From the NCBI RefSeq assembly GCF_000177635.2, contig NC_014836.1, forward strand, positions 167,501 through 231,500: a stretch of DNA of 64,000 bases, in the 5' to 3' direction. The first letter of the stretch is position 1, and each line of letters begins with the position of its first letter. Both the position numbers and the translations under genes were made by a program. Source of the stretch: Desulfurispirillum indicum S5. GTDB taxonomy: Bacteria; Chrysiogenota; Chrysiogenetes; Chrysiogenales; Chrysiogenaceae. Under the pieces are notes generated by a model. The model was given only the letters and a program-made list of their open reading frames with translations, did not search any database and had not been told where the DNA came from. Below are positions 10,799-18,796 of the stretch, one piece after another.

Positions 10799-11119
10799 AT
10801 GAATAAGCATATACCCCTGAATACCCTCCCCGAATTTGACATGGCAGAGCACTTGAAAAGTGAAGCTGATATGCTTGAATACCTGCAGCAGGTCCTTGAA
10901 GAGGGTGACTCCGGGGAACTGGCAGCAGCACTGGGCCATGTTGCCAAGGCCAGGGGAATGAGTCAAATTGCTCTGGCCAGCGGAATCAAGCGCGAAGCCC
11001 TGTATAAAGCTTTGCGCCCCAACAGCAAGCCACGATTCGAAACTATCCAGCGCGTCTGTGCCGCGCTTGGAATCAAGCTGACCGTGACCCTTGCTGAGGG
11101 TAAAACTTTGCCGCATTAG
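10799..11119 (+). CDS. HigA-like HTH antitoxin (addiction module antidote)
   Basis: 106 residues. N-terminal segment EFDMAEHLKSEADMLEYLQQVLEEGD followed by an XRE-type helix-turn-helix (about 45-95): AAALGHVAKARGMSQIALAS, then REALYKAL, and RVCAALGIKLTV as closing helix. This is the standard antidote partner of the preceding killer and would bind both the toxin and the operator at 10379-10406. It has its own strong ribosome site (AAGGAG), in contrast to the toxin gene, consistent with antitoxin excess. A dispersed repeat follows at 11179. Confidence 0.87.
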   Translation: MNKHIPLNTLPEFDMAEHLKSEADMLEYLQQVLEEGDSGELAAALGHVAKARGMSQIALASGIKREALYKALRPNSKPRFETIQRVCAALGIKLTVTLAEGKTLPH

Positions 11120-11178
11120 CTTGAGAGGATAGAGAGCACTCTGGCCAGTCAACAACTTACGGTAATACCTCAAACAGG

Positions 11179-11301
11179 CAGGCAAATGAAAACCCACAGG
11201 TGCAAGGCGCTCGCGAAGCACGGAATGACGCGTACTCCCCGTATGTTGCAGTGACGAGCGACAGCGGGTAACGCCGCAGATGGGGGATTTTCAGCAGCCT
11301 G
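11179..11301 (+). repeat. MITE-like dispersed repeat, copy C (123 bp)
   Basis: Same orientation as copy A. It begins CAGGCAAATGAAAAC and ends ATTTTCAGCAGCCTG. The central GCGTACTCCCCGTA matches copy B. It ends four bases from the stop codon of thiD on the other strand, between the convergent antitoxin and thiD genes. Confidence 0.7.
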
Positions 11302-11304
11302 CTG

Positions 11305-12111
11305 TCAGCGGGGCACATGGTGCAACAGCGGCCCATTGCCTTTGCCAACACTCCCCTGCGCCGCCCGCGTGATCAACCGGTGCACATAGGCAATGCCCTG
11401 CTGAACGGCCTCCACCATGTCGCCATTGGACCTGGCCAGATACGCTGCAATCGCCGATGAAAGCGTGCAGCCCGTGCCGTGGGTGTTGGGCGTGTCAATG
11501 CGCGGATGGGTGGAGGAGTGGTGGCTGAAACCGCCGCCATGGCGCATGATCAACGTATCAGTGACCGTAGTCGCCTGTTCGTTGATATGTCCTCCCTTCA
11601 CCAGTAGCGCCTGCAGACGGGGAAAGCGCTGCATGATGCGTTCACCGCACTCCAGCGGGTCAGCGCTTTCATCAGCCTGTGCCAGCGCCAGCAGCTCGTG
11701 GAAGTTGGGCGTCAGAATCGTGGCTCGGGCCACCACATGCTCCATAATGGCGTCCATGGCATCCTGATTCATGAGCGCGTAGCCACTCTTGGAAATCATC
11801 ACCGGGTCGCAGACAATGGTGCGGCCCTCAATGGCCTCCCCCACGTGGCGGGCAATATCCCCATTGCCCAGCATCCCCGTCTTGATCACGTTGATGGGAA
11901 TATCCTCCAGCACCCGCTCCACCTGGGCGCGTACAAAAACACCATCCAGCATCAGCGCATCGTGGACCTTGATGGTGTTCTGCACCGTCAGGCAGGTAAT
12001 GGCCGCAGCGCCATAGGTTTCAAGGGCGGAAAAAACCTTCAGATCAGCCTGGATGCCCGCTCCGCCTGAAGGATCGGAACCGGCGATGGAAAGAACGCAG
12101 GGAATGGTCAT
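11305..12111 (-). CDS. thiD: Hydroxymethylpyrimidine/phosphomethylpyrimidine kinase
   Basis: 268 residues from the ATG at 12111 (MTIPCVLSIAGSDPSGGAG). Upstream in-frame codons up to 12357 do not resemble ThiD and have no ribosome site. Ribokinase-fold features are intact: the N-terminal GSDPSGGAGIQADLK substrate site and the C-terminal anion hole and catalytic base in TPNTHGTGCTLSSAIAA. ThiD phosphorylates HMP and HMP-P in thiamine synthesis. Two other thiamine-related points: thiL lies 4 kb away, and no TPP riboswitch is visible upstream of either gene. A KTSG-type repeat remnant lies just upstream (12141-12169). Confidence 0.95.
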   Translation of the reverse strand: MTIPCVLSIAGSDPSGGAGIQADLKVFSALETYGAAAITCLTVQNTIKVHDALMLDGVFVRAQVERVLEDIPINVIKTGMLGNGDIARHVGEAIEGRTIVCDPVMISKSGYALMNQDAMDAIMEHVVARATILTPNFHELLALAQADESADPLECGERIMQRFPRLQALLVKGGHINEQATTVTDTLIMRHGGGFSHHSSTHPRIDTPNTHGTGCTLSSAIAAYLARSNGDMVEAVQQGIAYVHRLITRAAQGSVGKGNGPLLHHVPR

Positions 12112-12140
12112 GGAAGTGCCTCGTATCATAAATTGTTGGT

Positions 12141-12169
12141 TTTTTCCCGAAGTTTTCCCCGAAGCTTTT
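12141..12169 (-). repeat. Remnant of a 12-nt KTSG-coding tandem repeat
   Basis: On the minus strand two units AAAGCTTCGGGG / AAAACTTCGGGA would read K-A-S-G-K-T-S-G. They match the tandem units inside the AlbA_2 gene at 12563-12598, but lie outside any gene, between thiD and that gene. Probably a leftover of a duplicated or truncated gene end. Confidence 0.45.
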
Positions 12170-12392
12170 TGGAGAGCTCTTCGGGGAACACCTGTAAAAG
12201 GAGCAAGAAAACTGCTGCTCACCGTGCTGGAGCCGATCTCGCTGGCAAAAAGGCAGGGTCTCACACGAAGCCCCGCCAAGCCACAAAGAAAGGCAGTTAA
12301 AACGGAAGGCATACCTCTCGCCCGCTCGCTTCGCTCCCTCAAGGCGCAGAGTCGCAAAGGGAAAGCAGGTGAATGATGCGTTCAGTGGGGCA

Positions 12393-13739
12393 TTACCTGT
12401 CAATAATTTCCCAGTGGCCGCCTTTTGCGGGTCCAATTCGGACAATCACGCCCTCTTCACGAAGCCGTGAAAGCTGCTGCTCGATCGTACGGGCAGATTT
12501 TTCAAGATGTACCGCCATTTCGGGAATGGTTATTTTAGGATTTTCGCGAATGAGCTCGACGATTTTCCCCGAAGTTTTCCCCGAAGTTTTCCCCGAAGTT
12601 TTCTGGGCAGTGCCGCCTGAAAGATGTTCAAAATATTCTTGTGAAAACACAAATTCTGTCCATATGCCTCCGGCATGCAGGCGGATGTATGGCTCTGGAG
12701 TACGTGCTTCGTGACAGGCGGAGAAGATGCGCTCAATGCCTCGCCCCCAGGCTTCAATTTCACCGGCGCGGAAGAATGCATTCGCGATATCAGGATTATG
12801 GGGCTGGGATATATGCGGCTCCAGCAGGGTCTGCTCGGTCCAGCCATCCGGCAGCACGGCAGGGTTCCAAAGTACCAGCCGGTCATCATAAACACGAATC
12901 TGTATCGGAGCCGTGTTCATGTAGTCGCGATGGACCAGCGCATTCAACAGTGCCTCACGCAGCGCTTCCCGTGGCACCGGAAAACGCTCTACCCTGACAA
13001 TATCTTCGTAGGTGACTACCGCTTTCAGGTATTTGGTCATCAGTAAATCAAGGGCGAGCGCCGCCTGGGTAAATAAATCGCCATTGACCTCGTCGTGGTA
13101 CACCAGATCAGCATCTGGACGGAAGTAACCGATTTTTATAAAAGCCCCACTGAAGAAAGACAGTGGATCGGGATGGAACAGCAATGCCGCAGCTCGCTTC
13201 AGGTAGGAACCCTCCATGAGCTTCAGCTTATCCAGCAATGCCGCATCAGGCTCTTTCAATGCAGCAGTATCCAGCCTCCCGCTGCGCCGAGCCAATTGCC
13301 GAAACTGAGCAAGAGCTGAAGGAGACAGGTCAGCTACTGTCACGCCGGGAAGGGGCGAGCCATCCCATGTGCGGCCATAGCGATTCAAAAGAAAGCGATC
13401 CAGCGCAGCTCCCTTGAGCAGCTGATTGGTGTTGCCGCTGCGCAGGTAATACTCACCCTTGCAGCTGATCGGGTTGGGGTGACCCTCTACGACAATCTCC
13501 AGATACTCCTTATCACCCTCTGTGCACAAATTGACTGCTACCAGGATACCCAGGATATCCCGAACCTTATTGGGCAGTTCCTCCAGTAAGCGGTGCGCTT
13601 CCGGGGCGCCAGTCACCTGGCCCCTGTCGTTGCGGCCAATGAACAGTACACCACCACCTGCATTGGCAAAGCCGCAAATCCACTTGAGGTGATCATCGCG
13701 CCAGGATTGTTTGTATTCAATGTTTTGTGTCTCAGTCAT
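12393..13739 (-). CDS. AlbA_2-domain ATP-binding transcriptional regulator-like protein
   Basis: 448 residues. N-terminal AlbA_2 domain (about 1-110: NIEYKQSW at the start, FANAGGGVLFIGRNDRGQ). Then an HATPase-like C-terminal segment with ALREALLNALVHRDY and EAWGRGIERIF, a linker of tandem KTSG units (about 378-392) and a winged helix-turn-helix (TIPEMAVHLEKSARTIEQQL ... LREEGVIVRIG). This is the COG2865 family, often annotated as ATP-binding or putative transcriptional regulators; the true role is unknown. The linker is encoded by three exact copies of TTTTCCCCGAAG (12563-12598), a sequence prone to copy-number change. ATG start with GAGGGA upstream. Located among repeats and selfish genes. 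Confidence 0.8.
   Translation of the reverse strand: MTETQNIEYKQSWRDDHLKWICGFANAGGGVLFIGRNDRGQVTGAPEAHRLLEELPNKVRDILGILVAVNLCTEGDKEYLEIVVEGHPNPISCKGEYYLRSGNTNQLLKGAALDRFLLNRYGRTWDGSPLPGVTVADLSPSALAQFRQLARRSGRLDTAALKEPDAALLDKLKLMEGSYLKRAAALLFHPDPLSFFSGAFIKIGYFRPDADLVYHDEVNGDLFTQAALALDLLMTKYLKAVVTYEDIVRVERFPVPREALREALLNALVHRDYMNTAPIQIRVYDDRLVLWNPAVLPDGWTEQTLLEPHISQPHNPDIANAFFRAGEIEAWGRGIERIFSACHEARTPEPYIRLHAGGIWTEFVFSQEYFEHLSGGTAQKTSGKTSGKTSGKIVELIRENPKITIPEMAVHLEKSARTIEQQLSRLREEGVIVRIGPAKGGHWEIIDR
12563..12598 (-). repeat. Three tandem 12-nt units coding KTSG
   Basis: Three identical copies of TTTTCCCCGAAG on the plus strand, inside the AlbA_2 gene. Each adds Lys-Thr-Ser-Gly, so expansion or loss keeps the frame and changes only linker length. 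Confidence 0.85.
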
Positions 13740-14128
13740 TGGCTTCCCTCACGATATAACCTAGTGGAATATAACCTGGGAGGCAAACAGTCAGTCCCCC
13801 TGATCCGCCGTGTCCTTTGCTCGTCCATATGAGGGCAAGTTCGAATTTGCATTTTTACCGGCGCTTTCACCGGCGTTTTTTGGGGCCCAATATATGAGCT
13901 TGCGTTAGGTACGAACAAAGGGAGTCAAAGGCATGCCCCGCACCTGCTCACTCCGCCCATTTTTATTGTTGCCAGCATCCTGGCAGAGGTGTTCGAGGTG
14001 CATGTTCATTTTAATGTTTATTGAAGTATAATAACCGTTTACGTAAGGCATTGATCGAGTTTATTTGTCACTCAACTTTCTCCAGATTCCTAACCATAGC
14101 CATAAATCACCTCAAAATGTGATGTAAA
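13740..14128. other. Gene-free stretch with a KTPV-coding repeat remnant
   Basis: At 13854-13881 the minus strand reads two 12-nt units (K-T-P-V-K-A-P-V), the same type of linker repeat as in the neighbouring AlbA_2 gene. No flanking coding sequence supports a gene. The stretch 13960-14128 is AT-rich and featureless apart from serving as the region downstream of the mutT-like gene. Confidence 0.4.
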
Positions 14129-14566
14129 TCAAGTGGTATATATGAGTGCCTTGATTTGGTGTTTTCCCTTCTCCTGCTGTTTGTACACGCGGTAGCTCTG
14201 TAAAACGGGAATATCCGCTTCAGCCAGATCGTATGTCAATACCTCATCCACGCTCAGCCACTGGTGGTCGGCGTGCTCGGTCAGTGTAATGGTATTGCTT
14301 GTGGGAGTGCAAACAAAAGGGTGCAGGGTGACTTGAAGGTTGGGGTACTGGTGGGTGGAGGGTGGCAGTGGGGCAAGTATCCGGATATCCAGGCACAGCT
14401 CTTCGCGTATTTCACGGATAATGCTGTCGCTGGCGGGCTCACCGGCCTGAATTTTGCCGCCGGGAAATTCCCACTTGAGGGGCATGGACATGGACTCGCT
14501 GCGCTGGGCAATAAGGATGTGGGTATCTTTTTCGATTATGGCGCAGGTGACGTCAATGTGTTTCAT
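14129..14566 (-). CDS. MutT-type Nudix hydrolase ((d)NTP pyrophosphohydrolase)
   Basis: 145 residues. The Nudix box is complete apart from one position: G37-x5-E43-x7-R51-E52-I-x-E55-E56-x-C58-L. Cys stands where Gly is usual. The flanks KWEFPGGKIQAGE and the N-terminal VTCAIIEKDTHILIAQR fit the MutT/CTP pyrophosphohydrolase branch. Probably sanitises oxidised or non-canonical nucleotides. Small and monocistronic. ATG at 14566, just before the degenerate repeat at 14581. Base composition is lower in GC than carB or rpoD. Confidence 0.85.
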   Translation of the reverse strand: MKHIDVTCAIIEKDTHILIAQRSESMSMPLKWEFPGGKIQAGEPASDSIIREIREELCLDIRILAPLPPSTHQYPNLQVTLHPFVCTPTSNTITLTEHADHQWLSVDEVLTYDLAEADIPVLQSYRVYKQQEKGKHQIKALIYTT

Positions 14567-14580
14567 CGATTCCCTTTTTG

Positions 14581-14615
14581 CAGGATGCTGAAAAACCCCA
14601 ATTTGCGGCGTTGCC
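14581..14615 (-). repeat. Partial end of the MITE-like repeat, copy D
   Basis: CAGGATGCTGAAAAACCCCA and the following TTTGCGGCGTTGCC match the right end of copies A-C in inverted orientation, with about five differences in 35. Beyond 14615 the similarity stops. Confidence 0.5.
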
Positions 14616-14685
14616 TTCTCTTTTAGCCTTTACGGTTGTCACTACTGTTGAACCAGGTGCTTTTGCGAGTCGCTTCCTGTGGATG

Positions 14686-15906
14686 TCAGTACAGAAACCC
14701 GAAGAGCCACAGCGGGATTGTATTCTTGAATCCCGTTTCCATATCGTCAACAGCCAGGTAGGAATCGGCAATGTCTTTTATCTGCCCGTACCCTTTGTTT
14801 TTCCCGCCGACTTCAATGGTGAACTGGTTATCAATACGGAAGTCGCCGTTCGCGCTCAGAGCGATGGAGGTGTCCAGCAGCGACGTTGTGTTGTAAAAAC
14901 TGCTTTTGATCTGGTTTACAAAAAAGGTTTCCCGGCTGGTTCCGATGTGCGGGGTTTTGTTGATGGCGCAGGCAAGGTTGGTATTATAGAGGTATATTTT
15001 CTCTGGCTTTCTGATTCTCCCAGTGCCTTTGGTGGCACTGGGAACACGCTGAAGCAGCGAGGCTTGCTCAAGGTAGCGCAGGTAGTCGCCCATGGTGGCT
15101 CTCGAAATTTCTGTCATGGCCGCGAGTTTGGAAATATTGGGTTCGAAGGGGGCTGATTCGGCCAGCAGATAGAGGAGCTTTTTGAGTTTATCGATTTGTG
15201 TCACCGGAATCTGAGTGACGTAAGGCAGGTCGCTTTCGAGTATCTGATTGATGATGCTGACCAGTTTGCTTTGGTAGGTGTCTGGCCCTTCACAGATAAA
15301 GGGGTAGCAGCCGTGCGCCAGGTAGTCGTTGAAGTGCTTGAGGGGTTTTATGTGGGCAGCGACTTCTCCTGCCATGCTGGTGTGCTGTGCAAAGAGTTCG
15401 CCCAGGGATATTGCGGGAAAGGTACCTGCCCCGATAAGGCTGAGGTACTCGCGAAACGAAAGATTGGCAAGACGATGAATAATTGCCCTGCGGGAAAGAT
15501 CGGCTTCCTGTGCGTGAATCTGCAGCATGGATGAGCCGGAAAAGACAATATTGAGCTGGGTGGAATCGTAAATTGACTTCAGGTGGGATGACCAGTCGGA
15601 GTATTTGTGAACCTCATCAATGTAAAGCGTTTTTCCGCCCAGCTGTTCAAAGTGGATAGCAAACTCATAGAGGGAAATGGCCTTGAAAAACGGGTTATCG
15701 ACACTGATGTAGAGGGCGTGGTCACTTGTGCCGTACTGCTCTTTCAGAGCTTGCAGCATCAGTGTGGTTTTACCGACGCCACGCTGGCCTATAATGCCGA
15801 TGAGACGCTGGCTCCAGTCGATATGGGCAAAGAGGGAGCGCTTTATCCGGGGTGACACATGCCTGAGGAGCTTTTGCTGCTCCTGAAAGAAGAGTGATAT
15901 TTCCAT
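14686..15906 (-). CDS. AAA ATPase (DUF4143-type, ATPase of the ARCHAEA/MNS-like group)
   Basis: 406 residues from the ATG at 15906 (MEISLFFQEQQ); an upstream start is not supported. P-loop IIGQRGVGKTTLMLQALKEQ near residue 40, Walker B-like KTLYIDEVHKYSDWS near 100, sensor-1-like NIVFSGSSMLQI near 125. A winged-helix segment ISKLAAMTEISRATMGDYLRYLEQASLL and a C-terminal nuclease-like piece (DFRIDNQFTIEVGGKNKGY) follow. This architecture (ATPase, wHTH, PD-(D/E)xK-like end) is widespread and of unknown cellular role. It is intact, unlike the relative at 9473-10235. Confidence 0.75.
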   Translation of the reverse strand: MEISLFFQEQQKLLRHVSPRIKRSLFAHIDWSQRLIGIIGQRGVGKTTLMLQALKEQYGTSDHALYISVDNPFFKAISLYEFAIHFEQLGGKTLYIDEVHKYSDWSSHLKSIYDSTQLNIVFSGSSMLQIHAQEADLSRRAIIHRLANLSFREYLSLIGAGTFPAISLGELFAQHTSMAGEVAAHIKPLKHFNDYLAHGCYPFICEGPDTYQSKLVSIINQILESDLPYVTQIPVTQIDKLKKLLYLLAESAPFEPNISKLAAMTEISRATMGDYLRYLEQASLLQRVPSATKGTGRIRKPEKIYLYNTNLACAINKTPHIGTSRETFFVNQIKSSFYNTTSLLDTSIALSANGDFRIDNQFTIEVGGKNKGYGQIKDIADSYLAVDDMETGFKNTIPLWLFGFLY

Positions 15907-16005
15907 TGTGCGTTTCCGCCTGTATTTTGTGAATCGAACATTACAACATTGGCGCAAAAGTGTCAATCTCGATTTACATTTATGACTTTCAGTAGGCTGC
16001 CCCTC

Positions 16006-16974
16006 TCATGGCTTCCAATCCACTCCATGCACAAAGGATGCTCCAGCCGCTCCGGTAACCGGCTGTGCGCCACGGGGAAGAATCCGGCCCACCACTTGCA
16101 CGGTGGGGAGTTTGGTGCGGATGCTTTTCAGCTGCTGCTCGCTGCAGGTGAAGAGCAGTTCGTAGTCTTCACCACCACCGGCGATCATGGCGATGGGGTC
16201 GAGGTGGTGCTGCGTGGCGTATTCCCGCAGGTCGGGGTGGAGGTGTTCCTGGGCAATGTGCAGTTCAATGCTGACGCCTGAAGCGCTGGCGATTTTCTCG
16301 CTGTCGCCCTGCAGGCCGTCGCTGATGTCCATGAGGGTTGTCACTTCGGCTGTGTGCAGTATGGGGGCGGCATCAAAGCGGGCGCGGGGGGCGCGGAAGG
16401 CTTCCAGCAGGGAGGCGGGGGCGTGGTGCCCGTGCATGAGGGCGTGGAGTCCGGCGCGGGCAAGGCCCAGGTACCCGCTGCTGCACAGCAGTTCGCCGGG
16501 TCGGGCGTTGCTGCGCAGGGGCATGGGGGCGTAGCCTTCGCCGATGGCGAAGAGGTCGATGGCCAGGTCGTTTTCACGGCTGCTGCTGATGTTGCCCCCT
16601 GCCAGTACACCGCCGTATGTTTCCAGGGCGTCACCAAATCCGCGGTAGAGGTCCAGCAGGTAGGGCTGATCGGTGTTTTCCGGCAGGCACAGGTTAATGA
16701 AGAGGGCCTGGGGTGTGGCGTAGGAGGCGGCCAGGTCGCTGAGGCACACCATGGCGGCTTTTTGTCCCAGCTGGCGTCCGGTCAGCCAGGCGCGTTGGAA
16801 GTGTACGCCCTCGCGCTGGGTGTCGGTGGTGACGACGGGGCTGTGCAGGGTGTGCAGGGCGGCGGCGTCGTCACCGGCTCCTGTCTTCAGGATGCCGCCC
16901 TGGCGGCGATGGTGCGGGAGTTGCTGCAGGAGCTCTTCAATAAGGTGGAATTCACGGTATGGTGAAGCTGACAT
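16006..16974 (-). CDS. thiL: Thiamine-monophosphate kinase
   Basis: 322 residues from the ATG at 16974 (MSASPYREFHLIEELLQQL), with AAGGA upstream. The frame is open much further upstream but without family similarity. The AIR-synthase-like ATP/Mg fold is clear: GAGDDAAAL, VVTTDTQREGVHF, LSDLAA, then GNISSS, DISDGLQGDSEKIA and GGGEDYELLFT. ThiL phosphorylates thiamine phosphate to thiamine diphosphate. Divergent from the prepilin gene at 17278. Confidence 0.95.
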   Translation of the reverse strand: MSASPYREFHLIEELLQQLPHHRRQGGILKTGAGDDAAALHTLHSPVVTTDTQREGVHFQRAWLTGRQLGQKAAMVCLSDLAASYATPQALFINLCLPENTDQPYLLDLYRGFGDALETYGGVLAGGNISSSRENDLAIDLFAIGEGYAPMPLRSNARPGELLCSSGYLGLARAGLHALMHGHHAPASLLEAFRAPRARFDAAPILHTAEVTTLMDISDGLQGDSEKIASASGVSIELHIAQEHLHPDLREYATQHHLDPIAMIAGGGEDYELLFTCSEQQLKSIRTKLPTVQVVGRILPRGAQPVTGAAGASFVHGVDWKP

Positions 16975-17186
16975 GGTGTTTCCTTGGCCTGCATATTCCG
17001 ATGTTTCAGTTTCTTCTCTGTCTCCCACAATGCCAAAAAAACGCAGGCTTGTACAGCCTCTTCCCGATGAAGTGTCTGCGTGGGCGATGGTGGTGTGACC
17101 ATGCTGAAAGGTAGAGGTGGTGTCCGATTTTTCGGCAAAATGTATCAAATAGCTCCATTGAATTTGCATAAACCTGAAATTGTGTC

Positions 17187-17216
17187 TTGCTGGTGGGTGA
17201 AAGTATGTGCTATGAC
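17187..17216 (+). promoter_or_regulatory. Candidate promoter of the prepilin gene
   Basis: TTGCTG (17187-17192), 18-bp spacer, TATGAC (17211-17216) with a TG-C extension just before the -10. It gives a leader of about 55 nt to the ATG at 17278. No sigma-54 type GG/GC pair was seen. Confidence 0.4.
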
Positions 17217-17277
17217 TTGAATGGAGGCAGCGTTGGCTGTCTCTCATCAAGATTGCCTGGTAAGGGAGAGAAAAGTT

Positions 17278-17718
17278 ATGCAGAAGATTTCCGAAACGCC
17301 ATCGGTTGCCGTACCCGTGAATCGTAAAAAACGTCAGAAGGGCTTCACCCTCATCGAACTTATCATGGTTATCGTTATCCTGGGTATTCTGGCGGCCATC
17401 GCGGTGCCCCAGTTTGTGGATCTGAGTGAGGAGGCACAAGGGGCTGCGGATACGGCCAATTTAAATGCTGCGCGTAGTGCTGTTAATATGCTACTTGCCT
17501 CAAATGATGGTGGCGGAGCCGTAGGTACCTATCCTACGGTAACTGAGCTAGCAAACAACTTGGGTGGAACGGCGGCTGTAAGTACTATTACCGTAGGTGA
17601 GACCACTATTTATACCTTCGGAGCGCGGGAAGCAGCTAACGCCAACTGCAGTGGTGCAACAACTGCGGTTACTGATTCGGTTCGGTGTCTCAGCCTGGAC
17701 GCAAGCGGAGCAAATTAA
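17278..17718 (+). CDS. Type IV prepilin, probable MSHA-like major pilin
   Basis: 146 residues from the ATG at 17278 (GGGAGAG upstream). A long, Lys/Arg-rich leader of 22 residues ends KRQKG, followed by the mature N-terminus [20 protein letters not shown] with Glu at +5 for assembly. The globular part is small and ends with a Cys pair (ANANC ... VRCLSL) that can close a D-loop. The start of the mature part ([12 protein letters not shown]) is like MshA/MshB pilins. The leader would be cut and methylated by PilD, which is not in the window. It stands alone between thiL and a hemerythrin gene, while the matching assembly operon is at 38.6-52.5 kb. Whether it is the major subunit is inference. 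Confidence 0.85.
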   Translation: MQKISETPSVAVPVNRKKRQKGFTLIELIMVIVILGILAAIAVPQFVDLSEEAQGAADTANLNAARSAVNMLLASNDGGGAVGTYPTVTELANNLGGTAAVSTITVGETTIYTFGAREAANANCSGATTAVTDSVRCLSLDASGAN

Positions 17719-17738
17719 CGGCGAGACAAGTCTCCTGG

Positions 17739-17774
17739 TTGCGCGCAGCCTGCTGAATATGGGCTGCGCGGCAA
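17739..17774 (+). terminator. Hairpin after the prepilin gene
   Basis: Arms TTGCGCGCAGCC (17739-17750) and GGCTGCGCGGCAA (17762-17774) pair with a single bulged base, 20 nt after the pilin stop. No T run follows. It may stabilise pilin mRNA or reduce read-through into the hemerythrin gene. Confidence 0.5.
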
Positions 17775-17810
17775 TCAGCCTGCACTGTCTGGTTCATGAA
17801 AGGCATAGCC

Positions 17811-18302
17811 ATGAGTATTGAGCTTCCACAGTTCGGGGATGTGCGTACGGGCATCCCCATTGTGGACGACCAGCATCGGGAGCTGTTGAGCCTTATGGGG
17901 AATCTGCACGATCTGCTTGTGTCACCGGGCACTGGCGATGACGTGCAGGTTTTTTTGATGGCGCGGGAAGCGCTGCTGAGGTACATAGGGGAGCACTTTG
18001 CCTGTGAGGAGCGGTTGATGCGCTGTCACGGGCTGGATGTGCGCCATGTTCTGCTTCACCTGCGCGAGCATGAGCGCTTTACTCATCGCGCCTACATGGT
18101 GGCCCTCTCCCATGGCGATGACTTCTGCGTCGATGACACCCGCCAGCTGCTGGAGTTTCTCATACACTGGTGGCACAGCCACCTGCCTACGGATCGCAGT
18201 ATGGCCCGGCAGATTGCCGCCGTTCTGGCAGGAAGCCAGGCCAGCGACGCTTATGATGATGACTTTTCACGATTTACCCTGGAAGCAAAGAGGCAATCAT
18301 GA
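17811..18302 (+). CDS. Bacteriohemerythrin
   Basis: 163 residues from the ATG at 17811 (AAAGG eight bases upstream); an ATG 15 nt earlier is possible. All seven diiron ligands of the family are present: H22 (DDQHREL), H62 and E66 (EHFACEE), H83 and H87 (HLREH), H124 and D128 (HLPTD). It binds O2 reversibly and serves in oxygen sensing, storage or delivery in anaerobes and microaerophiles. Its last codon overlaps the following receiver-like gene by ATGA, so both are made together. Confidence 0.92.
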   Translation: MSIELPQFGDVRTGIPIVDDQHRELLSLMGNLHDLLVSPGTGDDVQVFLMAREALLRYIGEHFACEERLMRCHGLDVRHVLLHLREHERFTHRAYMVALSHGDDFCVDDTRQLLEFLIHWWHSHLPTDRSMARQIAAVLAGSQASDAYDDDFSRFTLEAKRQS

Positions 18303-18673
18303 CCATTTCTGAACAGAACCCCCTTGATGGACAGTCCATTCTCTATGTGGATGCTGACGAGACAACCCGTACCCTGATTTCCCGCATGCTCAGCAAGCGC
18401 GGTGCCCGCGTGGCGGCTGTCGCCTCTGCCGGTGTTGCCCTGAAGGCTTTCCATGTTCAGCCTCCCAGTACGGTGATTGCCGGTCAGGATGTAGGTGAGC
18501 CCGCGCTGCCGGAATTTATCCGTGCCCTGCAAGGGGAGAATTCTCCGGCAACTCCTGTTATCCTCTACACGGAAAGTTCGCTGCAGGATGCTGCTGAAAT
18601 TCCGCACCTCTTTCACGTTCCCCGCAACGCCGGATTCGGCGTTCTGGTGAAGGTTCTGCAACGCATTTCCTGA
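18299..18673 (+). CDS. Degenerate CheY-like receiver domain protein
   Basis: 124 residues, stand-alone. It starts with a receiver-type first strand and acidic pair, ILYVDADETTRTLISRMLSK. It continues with the usual helix-strand order (GARVAAVASAGVALKAF; TVIAG; PVILYTES). At the place of the phospho-acceptor Asp it reads TVIAGQDVGEP instead of a D-x-x-M-P pattern, and the usual C-terminal Lys is not evident. It is probably a pseudo-receiver that does not take phosphate in the normal way. Overlap with bacteriohemerythrin suggests that the two proteins work together, for example as an O2-linked signalling pair; this is inference. Confidence 0.6.
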   Translation: MTISEQNPLDGQSILYVDADETTRTLISRMLSKRGARVAAVASAGVALKAFHVQPPSTVIAGQDVGEPALPEFIRALQGENSPATPVILYTESSLQDAAEIPHLFHVPRNAGFGVLVKVLQRIS

Positions 18674-18733
18674 GTGTGGATGGTGTGGCATCCGGCTGAT
18701 CCGGAGGGCTCCTCTGCCACGGAAAATCTCCCC

Positions 18734-18761
18734 TTGAAAAGAATTTTCGCGGGCCTATAAT
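18734..18761 (+). promoter_or_regulatory. Sigma-70 promoter of dnaG-rpoD
   Basis: TTGAAA (18734-18739), 16-bp spacer, perfect TATAAT (18756-18761), 36 nt before the dnaG ATG. One of the best promoter matches in the window. Confidence 0.75.
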
Positions 18762-18796
18762 GCTTAGCTCGACTTCGGAAAATCACGGGGAGCCTC

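Noticed and set aside
12112-12357. N-terminal extension of thiD
   Set aside because: The frame is open but not ThiD-like; the family start MTIPCVLSIAGSDPSGG is at 12111 and the extension reads through a repeat remnant.
12112-12392. TPP riboswitch before thiD (or thiL)
   Set aside because: No THI-box conserved blocks (CTGAGA and the ACCTGATCTGG-type segment) were found upstream of either gene.
12563-12598. CRISPR-like or satellite array
   Set aside because: Only three 12-nt units without spacers, inside a coding frame.
17101-17277. Sigma-54 promoter before the prepilin gene
   Set aside because: No GG-N10-GC pair with the TGGCAC/TTGCA context; a sigma-70-like extended -10 fits better.
16975-17439. 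N-terminal extension of thiL
   Set aside because: Open frame without similarity; ATG at 16974 has AAGGA upstream and begins the family sequence.
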